A DNA stretch of 64,000 bases from Rhyacophila brunnea (Eukaryota > Arthropoda > Insecta > Trichoptera > Rhyacophilidae), in contig JAGYXB010000612.1 in NCBI GenBank assembly GCA_022495005.1, positions 1,922,001 through 1,986,000 on the forward strand, given 5' to 3'. Below are positions 10,725 through 22,379 of this stretch, one piece after another (within the stretch, counting starts at the first letter, position 1; each line of letters begins with the position of its first letter). The notes below the pieces were generated by a model that made no database searches, had not been told where the DNA came from, and was given only the letters and a program-made list of their open reading frames with translations. The translations under genes were made by a program, and so were the position numbers.

Positions 10725-11103
10725 CAGTGAAATCTTGATTTTATATTTATGAACAAAAAAACCGCAATCAAAGGGAAAACATATATTTAACCTGATCACT
10801 GCCAGAGCCGAGTTAACTCGTCAAAGCATGTATGTCGCGTCAGACCATGAACGAGTTAAGACGCGGGGGGTTCTTGTAAACGTCATAATTTTTGAATGAA
10901 CTGTTTGTGTATATTTTCTAACAATATTTATCATTTTAGTGTGAAAATATTCACAATACACTCGAGAAACATGTTGATTTGGTAAATTTTCAGAAATATT
11001 TATCATTCTGTTCTTATTTCATATTTTTTAAGGGATTTATTTTATTCCGAAAATAGCTGGCCTACAAGTGTCCAGCTAGTAAAAATTGGCTGGCAGTGAT
11101 AAG
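10725..11103 (+). mobile_element. Truncated second copy of the 7363 pogo-like element
   Basis: Begins TACAGTGAAATCTTGATTTTA and follows the 7363 copy closely to CTGGCAGTGA, then homology ends. About 30 bp upstream of the element end (AATAATATTAAAAATTACCA) is also shared, so the two are related by duplication or share an outer repeat. Confidence 0.65.
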
Positions 11104-11300
11104 GTTTTAATATCCTTGGGTTTTATGGCCGAGCGTACCCTGCTTCAAAACCTTGGTCCATGGCAACTCGCTTTCACATTTCTATCTTATTAATCTGTTC
11201 TGTGTTTGCAATAAACATTTCCATAATATTGTAAGATCAGAATTTTAAAATTTGATTATTTTTTATTGAAATTCAAAATACTGGTAAAATTTGTCAAAGG

Positions 11301-11460
11301 ATGGTATAAAAAAGTTCAATTAATCCTAATTCTACTGTATAGAGTAGTTCATCTCAGTATAAGTGTATTGAATCATATCTCAAAATGGTATAAAAAAGTT
11401 CAATTAATTCTACTGTATAGAGTAGTTCATCTCAGTATAAGTGTATTGAATCATATCTCA
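11301..11460 (+). repeat. Two-unit tandem duplication
   Basis: An 84-bp unit starting ATGGTATAAAAAAGTTCAAT is followed directly by a 76-bp second copy, identical except for an 8-bp deletion. A recent local duplication. Confidence 0.85.
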
Positions 11461-11889
11461 AATATTTGCATGTGGCGCCCTCACACAGCGGAGAACTTAT
11501 ACTAGTGGATCTATAGTAGAAATATTTTGAATTGAAGAGCATCAATACCCCTGAATATATCCATGTTTATTCTAAGCACTTTGATAATAAAATGTGAAAG
11601 CGATGTTCTCCAGTACCTATTTCTATATTATGGACAACTTTAACTACCTACCTATCTACTTATACTGTCCAACAAGAAGATTTAGGCAATAACCGGAAGT
11701 CGCTGTTGTCGACTAAATAGGAGGAGCTTGTTAGTTTTAACACGTAGCCAAGATGATCTTGCTGTACAGTAGCAAGCTTGATTTTTTTTGGAAATAGACT
11801 ACTTTCAGAAATGTCTTATTTTATCTTAGCGAAATTTTCGATGTCAGGGATGGAGAACCTTTTAATTAAAATTTTTTTCATTTCTTTCT

Positions 11890-12040
11890 TGAAGCCCAAT
11901 TAGTACAGTGGCAAAACTCCCAGGCTTGAGGAATTTACATATTTGATTATGTAAATTAATATATTTTGACCTCACTGAGATCGAACCCGGAGCTCCCGGA
12001 TGGAAGGTCAGCACCTTACGCACTGCACCACAAGAGCCGC
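11890..12040 (-). repeat. tRNA-derived SINE (family with TGAGGTCAC body), minus strand
   Basis: Read on the minus strand it has an A-box-like GTGGTGCAGTGCGTAAG, a B box GGGTTCGATCTC, then the shared body AGTGAGGT and a CCTGGG motif. Related copies are at 27105-27298, 46184-46382 and part of 30031-30066. Confidence 0.65.
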
Positions 12041-12156
12041 ATGTTGAAAGGCCGCTTATGGCCATGTTCAAGAAATTTCAATTTAAAAAAAATGACAATA
12101 TGGATTCATTCAAAAGGCTGCACTTAATGGCAAAGAAGGCTACATGTTGATGTATA

Positions 12157-12413
12157 CCGTCACTGTTCTGGCAGAAGACACTAATTCGAAAAAATGACAT
12201 ATTGAGTTAGTTATACCAAAATGTTCCTTATTTCAAACTTTACCGTCTGGAAACCTTCTTAATAAATAAACAGTCTTTATTTTAAAGTCATCCTTTTTAC
12301 GATTACTTAATAAACTCACATGAAAGATCATTTCAAACATTTTAACAACTTCAAAGTCAAATTACTCAAAACTAGTATTCTCCAGTTAGTGTGTTCTGCC
12401 AGAACAGAGACGA
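12157..12413. mobile_element. 257-bp MITE with TA duplication, copy 1
   Basis: Inverted ends around CGTCACTGTTCTGGCAGAA and CGTCTCTGTTCTGGCAGAA, flanked by TA. Copy 2 at 26657-26912 is nearly identical throughout. The TA flanks suggest Tc1/mariner-type mobilisation; no coding. Confidence 0.85.
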
Positions 12414-12546
12414 TACATTTTTGAGTATTTTTGATTCCCTTCTCGTCACAAAATATTTCACCCGTATCGGCTAAATTAAGTTAAGTTTTTACCACCTTTT
12501 TGTTAAAAATTAGAATAGGTATATTTTTTTGGTTTTATGACTACAA

Positions 12547-12566
12547 CCCCCCCCCCCCCCCCCCCC
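12547..12566. repeat. Homopolymer run of 20 C
   Basis: A run of 20 consecutive C followed by GAACCCC. Unusual in such AT-rich DNA and prone to length error in sequencing. Confidence 0.9.
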
Positions 12567-12701
12567 GAACCCCACCGTCACATTATATCGGGCCCCCTTC
12601 GTGGACCTTCCTCAATGGACAGAGATATAAATAAAACAAAAATTCAAACTGCTGGTTAACAAATTTCTATGTCCACTCAAAGGTATCTTATTATGATATC
12701 T

Positions 12702-13030
12702 CAGCGGGTCTATTCTATACAAAAGGCTGTTTTCGTCCGCTAAAACCTCTAACTAGGGTATGTTTGTATCAAATTATTAACACGTATTGTAACAATTATA
12801 ATTAGCCGGTATTAATTGTTGCAATAAATGATATATTTTAACGGCATGCCCCCTGCCTGTGCTAAAATTTAGAGCATGAGCGATAGAGAGAGAGACAGTT
12901 TCGTCTGATTAACTGATTACAATACAATTACAATTATAATATTTCAATATAAAATGTATGTAACAAATACTAACACATTTTAGCACGTTAACGGTCGATA
13001 GTCGCCATTTGTATAGAATAGACCCGCTGG
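12702..13030. mobile_element. Palindromic MITE (CAGYGGGTCTATTCT family), copy 1
   Basis: Ends CAGCGGGTCTATTCTATAC (left) and the same sequence reversed after one extra base on the right. TCT flanks both sides, compatible with a 3-bp duplication. Copy 2 is at 58284-58589. Confidence 0.75.
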
Positions 13031-13033
13031 TCT

Positions 13034-14780
13034 GAAATCTGTTGTAGTAAATAATATTTAATATATTTTATACAATCAAAACTACAATAAGATAGGTACG
13101 TAATAATGTATGCAAAAATAATTTGAATCAATAAATTTAGTAATGATAGAGAGCTCAACTCAAGTGAAAATGACTATAATAAATTGGTAATAATAATTAG
13201 TGGGTATGATAAGAGACATCTGTCCGTGACATGTGTAAGTATTTTTCAAACGTTGAAAAAAATTAGCAATCGTAATAATAATATTGCCAAAAATGTTTGC
13301 AAAATTCGCATACCTGTGTCGCATCGCATCTACTACAAAACCATTCACCGGCCGGCACAAACACAACAATTCCAAATAAATTTATTATGTCTGTTTCATT
13401 TACACGCCAGTCATTTCTTTCGATAAAAAGAGAAAAAAATCCATGGGGCCGCAATAATAAATTCGTAAAAGACGAAATAAAAACGTATATACCTACTTGC
13501 GCTCAGATAAATGAAATAATTGTATATCCTTCCTTGTTATATTACGTCATGGGTAATTGAAAGTGTGTACGTAGGGTGACCATACGATATAGTAAGTATC
13601 AAACACCATGACATTGACACCTCAAGTGGGAAAAGAATTATATTGCATATTATATCTGGCTTTAACGCATACGCCCTCTCTCTCTCTCTCTGACACATTC
13701 ACGCGTTTTTGTTGCGCGATCGCATAAATAGAACATCGACGTTGAATCCCTCTCATGCACGCTGCACTCAATCGCTAGTCACGTATATTATGCATTTCTC
13801 TCATACACGTTGGTATTTAAATTAACAATTCATTATTTAGCTATGAATGTTGTTACCCTACACTGCTTTACCTATGATCTGGTATTTTTTTTTAGGTAAT
13901 GACTGCTGAATGACTTAGGCTTGGGTCAAATTAAGAGGCTCAGAATGTTTAGAATTTAGATTATTATTTTTATTAAAACTTTCCCTTTACAGTAACTATT
14001 ATTAAAATATATTATTAAATATGTGTCCACCACTCATATCACTAGTCTCTGATTTTGCATTTCGAAATTATAGTGGCATCACAAGGCAAAATCTTCGTGA
14101 TGCTCCCCTTTACAATGGACCAAGCAAGGCGAATGTTGGCGCCCTTTGATCTAGTGTGTCACCGTCAGTGCGTCGAAGTTCGGGACAACATAACGCGTGT
14201 GTCGACCTATACAATCGTGACCACATATTCGCCTTACATGGCCCAATATGAAAGGGGCATTAGATGATTTGAACTGCTGTAAGAGTCGTTGGCACATGTA
14301 TTCTGGATCATAAATTACGATTGACAAAACGTGATTTTCCAAAATAGCATATCTTGCCGACATATTTCCAAATGAATAAAGTTAGTATGTTTTATCTTTC
14401 CATGAAAAAAGTTTAAACCGTTTTAATGCATGACATATAATTAGGACCATTTTTTTGCCTGCGATTCATTTTGTGCGCTACGCAATAATGTAAAAGGGTT
14501 ATGCAACTAAAAGTAATAAGGAAACGCTTTAGAATATCATCTTTGGTCTATTAAAATGCGTTAACAAGATTTTTTCCGTGACGAAGTTACGACTATATTT
14601 TGGTGGGATAAATAGTGAAAATATATCACGAAAACCAATAATAATTTTATTTCAAAATGTTCTCACACCAACTTGTAAATTGTCACTAACGCCGATTTGA
14701 CAAGCAATCTCGATCTGAAATATTTATTATATTGATATTAGAAAAATACATTAATGAGTAACAATAATAATAACACACTA
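13034..14780. other. Non-coding stretch
   Basis: Contains a CT microsatellite near 13675 followed by a GC-richer patch to about 13790. Also a non-AT-rich patch at 14050-14360 with frames on both strands that I cannot assign to any family. Otherwise nothing recognised. Confidence 0.3.
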
Positions 14781-14830
14781 TCATATCATCATCAGTTTGG
14801 ATCAATCCACTACTCGATGAAGGCCTTATC
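14781..14830 (-). repeat. Worn 3' tail of an RTE-like non-LTR retrotransposon
   Basis: The minus strand encodes DKAFIE, a stop, WIDPN and a stop followed by TGATGATGAT. This is the same ending as the copy at 43685-43848 (EAFIQQWIDPG then TGATGATG). Confidence 0.5.
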
Positions 14831-15375
14831 AACAGATTTTAATCTTTGGATAGTAGATTTGTATGTTACATTCTAACCTATTTACTGCCGTATTACTCGT
14901 TGACTCAGCAACTTCATATAGGTATCTCTTTCGGACTTCTTCTGCCTCTATGATGCCAATTGCTATGTGCTATGCTACCTATAGTATAGTCAGGTTGCAA
15001 CATAGTTCAAATCAAACGATAATTAAAACAGAATTATCAACGGGTCAGCCCTATTCTTCTCGGCATTCTACGACACGTAATGCCTGTGGCCACTTGAAGA
15101 CCCGTGACACTCATAAATTGGTACAAATATTTCGGGCACCCAAAATTTGCTTTAATATTCTAATACGGCTTTTCTAAGAGACATGACGTGCGGATGACAC
15201 GGACACCAACGATCTTAATAATTATGACTGTTAAGCCATCCGCATTCAATTGCCACTTATGGATGGACAGCTCACAATAACACGTAGGCGAACACCCTTA
15301 GTTATATCTGCAGGTCAGGTGTTTATCGTTAGACTCAAAGTGTGGAATATCTGGGTATATATGTAGAGTTGCTTC

Positions 15376-15572
15376 TTTATAACTTTGCACTCCAGCTTTA
15401 GGATGAAAATGATGTAATATATTCAAAAAATATTGTTTTTACATTGTAGTATCTATTTATTTTCTTATTCCTACATAATATATTAATACAAGTGAATATC
15501 ATTTGATCCAATTTATGCGTAATAATCAGGCAAAGGGGCGTATCAGTGTAGTAAAAAGTGCAAAGTTATAAA
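15376..15572. repeat. Short inverted-repeat unit (possible MITE)
   Basis: TTTATAACTTTGCACT at the left and its exact reverse complement at the right enclose about 165 bp of AT-rich sequence. No target duplication is clear. Confidence 0.5.
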
Positions 15573-15954
15573 CGTATACTCTACCCAAATACAAAATATT
15601 GCGAGTGAATGCCTTCATAAGAAGTGTTATATTAATTATTGTAAAACTAAAACTAAATTTCTTATCTGTCGCGACCTCACAAATCAGTCATATAATTTCG
15701 TTTGCTGGTCGAGCATTTTTTCATTGAGAATTTCACCTTTAATAAAAAAAACAAAGTGTCCCATTATTTTTAATCACTTTATATTCTCAAAAAAAAAATA
15801 ATAATCGCCGATGACTGCTCGAAGTATGTAGTAGAGATATGTATAGGAAGAAAATGAACGTTTTTCACCGTTCGCTACTGATGATAATGTCAGAAATATG
15901 TTGTCCGTTACAAAAAAACATGTGGTAGCCCTAGATGTGTGTATTTGTTAATTT

Positions 15955-16135
15955 GCGCAGTCGGTTGCTGCGCAGTGGTTTTTTAGGAGAGTCGTTCGGA
16001 GCAGCGGTCCTCAATGGCAGCGTTCCATGTTGCGTGTGTGTAGTCGCGCTGTCCGCAGTGTTAGTGACAAAACAGTTTACATTGAAAAAACCTCGATTAC
16101 TTTCGTTAAAATTGTGTACAAATGATTAAACATTT
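15955..16135 (+). promoter_or_regulatory. Probable 5' UTR and start region of the signal-peptide gene
   Basis: A GC-richer block begins abruptly at about 15955 after AT-rich sequence. It contains two CAGT initiator-like motifs (about 15958 and 15973); no TATA box and no convincing DPE were found. It has short upstream frames, including ATG at 16122 whose 18-codon frame overlaps the proposed start at 16136. Confidence 0.4.
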
Positions 16136-16202
16136 ATGGCGCTGTTATTATTTCAACTCTGCGTTGTGTTTACAGTAGGATTGCTTCTGGGACCAGCTTC
16201 CG
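16136..16202 (+). CDS. Probable first coding exon with a signal peptide; rest of gene not found
   Basis: ATG GCG opens a 67-nt exon encoding MALLLFQLCVVFTVGLLLGP plus ASG across the splice, followed by a GTACGT donor at 16203. The peptide is a textbook secretory signal: short n-region, long Leu/Val/Phe-rich core, then small residues (PASG) suitable for cleavage. The exon ends in phase 1. Downstream exons were not recognised, so the gene would have a very long first intron, as is common for insect cell-surface and secreted proteins. The start context (TTT before ATG) is weak, and a better-context ATG at 16122 opens an overlapping short frame. No homologue can be named. The alternative is a chance hydrophobic frame in a non-coding first exon. 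Confidence 0.5.
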
Positions 16203-17600
16203 GTACGTCAACATTTTGCAATGTGTTTTTGTTTTTGGAATCTCGTAATGTGTTTGTGTTCATACAACATCTCTCTCTCGTGAAATACCAATATGGCCGT
16301 CGAGTGTTATCGGCCTCGAACTGTTTATTTTCAGTGGATTAAGTGGCCGATGGCTATCCGAATGCGGTGTTTCTGGTGCTTATCCGACCGACGTTTCAAC
16401 ATTCCTGGCGTACACCTCCGTTTGACGGCTTCAGGCATCGTGACGTGAGCTGTCAAAACGAAAACAATATAGGACAGGGGTGCTTCGGGGGCCTTCAATC
16501 TATACATTCCTCAGCGTACCTGTGTAGTGGCCTTACCTTGATGTTCCGATCGTCTAACCCGCCCAGTTATATTAAATCGAGCCTCTTATAATGGCGAATT
16601 CATCGCTTACACGTGGTGTAAATAACACTGCAATGTCGATTGTTGTGATTTCACATCCCGGCGATTTCTATCGGAACATTTTAAGACCCACGTGTGCCGT
16701 TGCGATTATGTTTTATTTTTATACTGTTGTCATATTATTATTTATTTACACTTTCATTTAAATGACAGCTGATAACGTGAAAGTTGTATATATATTATTC
16801 TGATAACACCGAATAAATAAACAAATTTAGTATGTATGATTGCGTAATTTTGATTAGATTACAATTTTATTGACATGTTCGAGTAAACAACTGTCATGCT
16901 AATTTGCTAATTAACAACACAATTTTGTTGAATGACAATATAATGAGAAGGTTTTTCGAGTTTAGTGTTGTACGGTTTGTCAGCCTGGCATAACATTTAC
17001 ATTTTTGAATAAGGAATTTCGACATTTTAAACAAAATTATAACATTGAATTCACGTAAGTATCAACATTAGTTTTTATTTTTAAATTCATATAACGGTGA
17101 CTTAAAATGATTATGTGTTTGTCAAAATAGTCTTAACTAATAAGTTATTTATCAATTTAATTTAACAAAATAATTGTGATAAGTATCTAAAAAACTTTCT
17201 TACTGTATTTTTTATTGCTTTAAAATGTGAAGTAAAATTATTGCCTTTTTGTCTTGTGATAATTTGATATTGACAATGCAAACTAATGACCTCGTTATAT
17301 TGTGGTGAACGACCTCGATCAGTAGCGCAACTAAAACATTGCAGCGAGTTCCATTCATTACGTATTGAGTATTTCCCTACAGACCTTCCGATGCATACAT
17401 GGTCCAATGAACCTTAGCGAAATCAACATATCCATTCACACAGTGTGAAGGTTTCGTAAAATAACTTTTAAAAGAAATTATTGGTTGTTAGCACCACGAT
17501 TCTCCGTGACGCATTATCTCAACTATCAAAGTGGGAAAGTTAGCCAAATCAGGTCAAAGATATTAATGAATATATGCAGATTGGAAATATGAATTATTTG
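16203..17600. other. Putative intron start, non-coding
   Basis: 16203-16590 is less AT-rich than its surroundings and has frames without recognisable domains. After 16620 the sequence is ordinary AT-rich DNA. Confidence 0.3.
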
Positions 17601-17604
17601 CACG

Positions 17605-17695
17605 AAGTGTCGGTACATTAATTGGTTAAGAGCACTCATCCGGAAAGTGAAAGTGTGTTCGAAACTCACCCATTTTATTATATTTCTGAAGGTCT
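17605..17695 (+). repeat. tRNA-like SINE fragment
   Basis: An A-box-like TTAATTGGTTAAGAGC and a B-box-like GTGTTCGAAACTC are about 40 bp apart, as in the other tRNA-derived repeats of this window. Single worn copy. Confidence 0.4.
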
Positions 17696-17699
17696 TTAC

Positions 17700-18447
17700 A
17701 TCACTAGTCTTATATCACCCTCAATATCACCCTAATTGCAATATACCTAAGTACGTATCTATGTAGAGATTATTTTTAACTACATAGATTTATTATTGAA
17801 TCTAAGATTATAACGTGAGAAATAACACCTTTAATATTATTATTCTGAAATTATTGGATCCGTAATCGTAACTAATGTTGATGTTACTGAAAATATCTGA
17901 TTACCACCGCACCGAGAAAATATTATATAGGTACTTAGGTACTATCAGTTTCTATAGAAAAATTATGTTGAAAATAATCTAAATTTATGAGGTTTCATGG
18001 ATTATTTTAAACACCTTAAAAATATACATATGTCATTGTATATAAGTACTTACTTACTAATATTTTTCTAATGCGTAAATTTTTGAAGTGGCTATAACAA
18101 ACAAGGAAAGCTACATTTCTTTAATGGTATTAATTAATTCTTGGAGAAAAGGCCTTATTTTATTCACAATAAAACGTAACAGGTGCTTATTCCATATTGT
18201 TTAGTATAGTTATCGGGACTAGTTTAGTCCGTTTCTATAATATTGTATAATATTATAATAGACAATGTCGAAGTGGACGAAACCGGTTCTGATTATTACT
18301 AAATTACCTGCGGGGATACTCTTACATATCACTTAACTTCAAAGGCAATAAAAAAATGATAAATATAATAATATAATGTATCATACGTGACATTTTTTTA
18401 ACACGGCCGCCCACGGTGAGCTGTTAAATTTTAATGTCGTTGAATAA
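17700..18447. other. AT-rich, nothing recognised
   Basis: No repeats or coding signal seen. Confidence 0.3.
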
Positions 18448-18515
18448 CACAGTTAACACATCTTACTTGATTCCAAATGTATCCCATTAGAATCAAGTAA
18501 GACGTGTTAACTGTG
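18448..18515. repeat. 26-bp-stem hairpin
   Basis: The arm starting CACAGTTAACACATCTTACT is followed by a 16-nt loop and a complementary arm, with 25 of 26 positions paired. It could be a MITE relic or a small-RNA hairpin; there is no evidence of transcription. Confidence 0.8.
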
Positions 18516-18531
18516 CTAAAAATTATTGCAA

Positions 18532-18602
18532 ATAACCACCTTGTTTATGGAATTGCTACGAGTGATATCCGTGTTATTTTGGAGCAATACAAATAACGGA
18601 AA
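18532..18602 (+). repeat. Inverted dispersed repeat, arm 1
   Basis: About 70 bp (with CCTTGTTTATGGAATTGC and GATATCCGTGTTATTTTGGA) is found as the reverse complement at 22305-22372, roughly 85% alike. Confidence 0.7.
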
Positions 18603-19556
18603 CATGTTATTATGTTGTTTGTTCTAATTAATATGATGGTACATTCTTGAATATTACGTTAAGTATTGTTCATTGAATAAATGAGCATATAATTATGTTC
18701 GTTTTGAAAATTTCGTATTTAGCCGAAAATTATACCTATATTACCGAAAATATTACCTACTGTAATTATAAAATAACCCATTGGGCACTGCCTTAGTATA
18801 CCCGCGCATTTGTTATTTTTTTCGTTTGCTATAATCATTTAGGTATCTCCATCGAACAAGAAGTCACTGCAGTCATAGACAATAATATTATTATGCGAAA
18901 AGGTTTTAACCTTCGCCTTTCGAGCCTACCGTATTGCATACATTTCGGTAGGCGGGGCTGAGATCACGTGACCTGACTGTTCAATAGTTGAAGACGCATG
19001 GCGCTTTTGTATCTTTTTAACCTTTGATACGAATTCTAAATTAAATACTTGAAGATTCTGACGACATACGGGCCTGTTTATTTTTTTAAAGTTTATGATG
19101 ACGTTAGTCTATTTTTCTTAGAAGGGGTAGGCCTTAAATAATCGCCTAGTATGGAGTCTTCGCTACTAAGTTACTATATACAGAGTTTGTCTCTAAATTA
19201 TCATGTCTTTCATACCAATACACTTTTTGAGTATATTTTCAACATGAGTCTTTGAAATTTTTAAACTGTAAATAAATACATATGTCGTAAGGTAAGTGAA
19301 ATAGTAGTAATTGGTAATTTGAGAACAAGACCCCATTTACAGAATGTTGATAACGGATATGTAGAATATATCTACAATTATTCCATATTTTACTTTGACG
19401 TCAATTCACTTAACTTCGTCACCGACCCATTTGTATTCGTTCAATTCCCAGTAGGTATCTCAATTATATGGTTACATTATAACATGCAAATTGTACGTAT
19501 TACATTTCGCTGTAGCACAGTTAATCGTGAGCTTTCTTACCGGAAAGAGATTGAAA
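18603..19556. other. AT-rich, nothing recognised
   Basis: A GC-richer patch near 18900-19000 includes an inverted CTACCG/CGGTAG pair. No coding signal. Confidence 0.3.
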
Positions 19557-19966
19557 TAATTACAAGATAAAAAGAACTTTTTATATACAACGTTTTAAAA
19601 TTCTGTTGAACCATATAAACTTGACTTGACTGGCTTAAACGATCAAAAAAATTTGTACTTGACATGTCATATTGATTTCCATAGTAACGCACGTATATAT
19701 TAAAAATTTTGTTGCTAGGACCCCAGACCCCTAGCAACCAATAATGGTGGCGAAATAACTTTTCATACAAAACAGAATTAACTGAAAATGAATTCAATTC
19801 TACTTAAAGATGGCTAAAAGTATTAAAAGAATGCATATTCTAAAAGTTTCAAATGTCTAGCTAGTCGGGAAGTTATTTAAAAATCGATTGCAATATTTGT
19901 ACTGGATAAACAACCACTGGACAAATAAGAATACGACCTAATAAAAACGTTGTAATAATAAAATAC
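19557..19966 (+). repeat. Unclassified dispersed repeat, copy 1 of 3
   Basis: Begins AATTACAAGATAAAAAGAAC. It shares long blocks (GATTTCCATAGTAACGCACG, CAGAATTAACTG, GATGGCTAAAAGTATTAAAA) with 43537-44222, and its start with 63876-64000. It lacks one internal segment present in copy 2. No coding or clear ends. Confidence 0.75.
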
Positions 19967-20378
19967 GCGTTGTTTGTGGAGCATTGCAGACAATAATGTT
20001 ATTTTTTTTTTATTAGATATAATAATATTACGTTGATTGCTAGGTATGACTTGATACTTACAAGCACCCACAAGAATTTAATATAAATTGTACGATATAA
20101 TTGTATTTCTAATTTACTTACCTATAGATTTTTTATGTCTTTCTCTTGTATTCCGGTGGTTTTTATTACATATTTTATTTAGGCATGAATTTGATCTCAA
20201 TACTAGGTATATTTCCATTTCTGATAAACGTGGGATTTTTAAAAGTTTTGATAGAAATAAAATGAGTAGTGCGTAGTAAGCGATGATATTCAATAATGAC
20301 ATATGATACCTATCTCCTATTTTATTCCTTCATTACTTCAAAATATCCCAAGTAAAACCCGTGGCGCAATATTTAACC

Positions 20379-21048
20379 CAGCGATTTCCAGACTGGGAGG
20401 CGCGAAAAGTTCAACACAATATGTAGCCACAGGTTTGCAGTTTGCAAATGCATATTTTAGTTATAAACTACATAAAAACAGTCCTATAAAAGGTTGTTTG
20501 CAAACCTTTCTGAAAAGATGGAGACTAATTTTATACAACCTCACTTCTATAATACTATTGTGAAGCGCGCTGGCTATCTCGTGAAAAAATGAAATAAAAA
20601 GGTCAAATCATAATGTTGAAATTTGAGGCAAATTTGTTTAGTAACGATAATTTTGTTGTTTAACTCGTCTATTTGGTTGAAATTTAAAAAAAAAAATGAG
20701 TGAATAAATCAATGCAAGGACTACTTAAATAGACAAAATGAAGGCATTCATAAAAAATGGAGCTTTTGAAATCAAAATTACAAAAAAAATAAGTTCGCCA
20801 TGTTTCCACTTTTAATGATCTCTGCGCCAGATATATCGAAGCAAACAAAAATCTATTTACTGAGTTCTTGGTTAGTTTGCCAATGCACTTTTCACATTAT
20901 TTTATTAATAATAAAAAAAGTCGCCTGTGGCGCTGCTTGGTTTCAGAACTAGGTGTTTGTATTATTTAATGAAATAAAGGTGGGGGAGGCGCCAAGATTA
21001 GATTTTTATAAAAGGGAGGCGTAGTAACTTAAAGTTTGGAAACCACCG
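20379..21048 (+). mobile_element. Non-autonomous hAT element (CAGYGNTTTCCAAACT family), copy 1
   Basis: The ATTTAACC duplication is exact on both sides (20371-20378 and 21049-21056). The left end is CAGCGATTTCCAGACTGGGA; the right end reversed is CGGTGGTTTCCAAACT. The plus strand has scrambled pieces resembling ZBED5/SCAND3-type hAT transposases (MET-NF-x(4)-HFY, RAGYLVK, RNDNFVV-like in copy 2). Copy 2 is at 46603-47289. Confidence 0.85.
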
Positions 21049-21056
21049 ATTTAACC

Positions 21057-21910
21057 TGTTATTGAACAGGCTGCATTAAACATTGTGATTAACCCTATTA
21101 TCAAAAGGTTTCAAATTGTCTCTTTTCGCAAGGTTTTACGTATTCTCGCGGAGTCTCAAAGTTCCACCGCAACCGGTTGGGAATCACTGATTGTTTATTA
21201 TCATACATAATACACTGCCTTAACAACTCGTTTTTAACATTGTACCTGCGTAAGTAGTTAAATGAAATGCTTACATATCGAGTAACTAGCTCCTACTACC
21301 TGTATATTATTATCAGTTGTCAAATTATAACTGCCTAGTCATGGGCTAATGACGAACCTTTGATCGAATCTATGTATGGATAGGTCACGATCCTATGCGT
21401 CAGTCCCACACGGATGCATCTGCGATCCTTCAACCACTATTATTGTTTGTCCGTCATTCACGACAAAACAGCATTCAATCAAGGCCAACGATTGACGCGC
21501 TCGATTCAATGCCAAGGAGTTGGGCTCGTGGGGAAAATAGTGTCAGTGGTCCGCAGTCACGCTTACGTTTGTCTACATACCGGAGAGGTCGGGTCGAGTG
21601 AAGTGGGAATGGGCAGGATATATCGCAAACGTATATAGTATATAATATGACGTGTGTGCAGGACCGATAGGAGTGAAGATCGGGGAAGCACATCGTTACC
21701 GAAACGTAGAAAGAACTATTTTAACTCACAATTGAAATATTTTTCAGTTCTTTCAAATATCTACCTACCTAATATTTATATCGAAAATATATATTGTGCT
21801 ATGCTATGATGTAGGTATACATTACGTATAAAAATAATAAATATGCATGATTTTAAAACACCCAGAAATTTATTTACCTAATTATTTATCTAATGAAACT
21901 TATTAGAAAA
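21057..21910. other. Non-coding; mixed-composition patch at 21340-21700
   Basis: 21340-21700 is less AT-rich and has overlapping short frames on both strands with no recognisable domain. A regulatory patch or decayed insert is possible. Confidence 0.3.
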
Positions 21911-21914
21911 AATA

Positions 21915-22005
21915 TTGAAAAAAATACGACGCTGGACAGGACTCAAATCTCCAACCATCGGCACAATGTGGTTTACTAATTGATCCACCCGCGTCCTACC
22001 TTACA
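21915..22005 (-). repeat. tRNA-like SINE, minus strand
   Basis: On the minus strand, an A-box-like GTGGATCAATTAGTAAACC and a B-box-like GATTTGAGTCC precede GTCGTATTTTTTTC, the same ending as the SINEs at 44461-44725 and 45000-45090. Confidence 0.5.
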
Positions 22006-22304
22006 CAATTAAGTGTTAGTCATACAATTGAAGCGCTGTACATTTTGTTAATATTGGCGACGGGGCTTCGTGGTTTAAATCCAATATAGGTACCAACAAT
22101 AGGTAAGTACTTTGATGACTACCTAATGTCAGGATATCTCCATATTTTAGTCTTCATGTATTTGCACTTGCTAATTTAATGTGGATTATTTTTTTTATTC
22201 AAAGAATAATTCACAAGATACAAAATGTCACATTCTTTATTGAACATATTACATTAACTGAAAACGCCTCTGGAGGGCTATTCTAAATAGTTACACGGTA
22301 ATAA

Positions 22305-22372
22305 GTTTCCGTTTTTATTGGTCCAAAATAACACGGATATCACTGGGTGCAATTCCATAAACAAGGCGGTTA
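22305..22372 (-). repeat. Inverted dispersed repeat, arm 2
   Basis: Reverse-complement partner of 18532-18602. Confidence 0.7.
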
Positions 22373-22379
22373 TCTACAA

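Noticed and set aside
14055..14363. Frames of 70 codons on both strands in a less AT-rich patch
   Set aside because: I considered a transposase piece but found no family motif, no ends and no repeat partner.
16343..16591. Second exon for the signal-peptide gene after TTTATTTTCAG
   Set aside because: Joining in phase gives Val-Asp-stop at once, so this acceptor cannot continue the reading frame.
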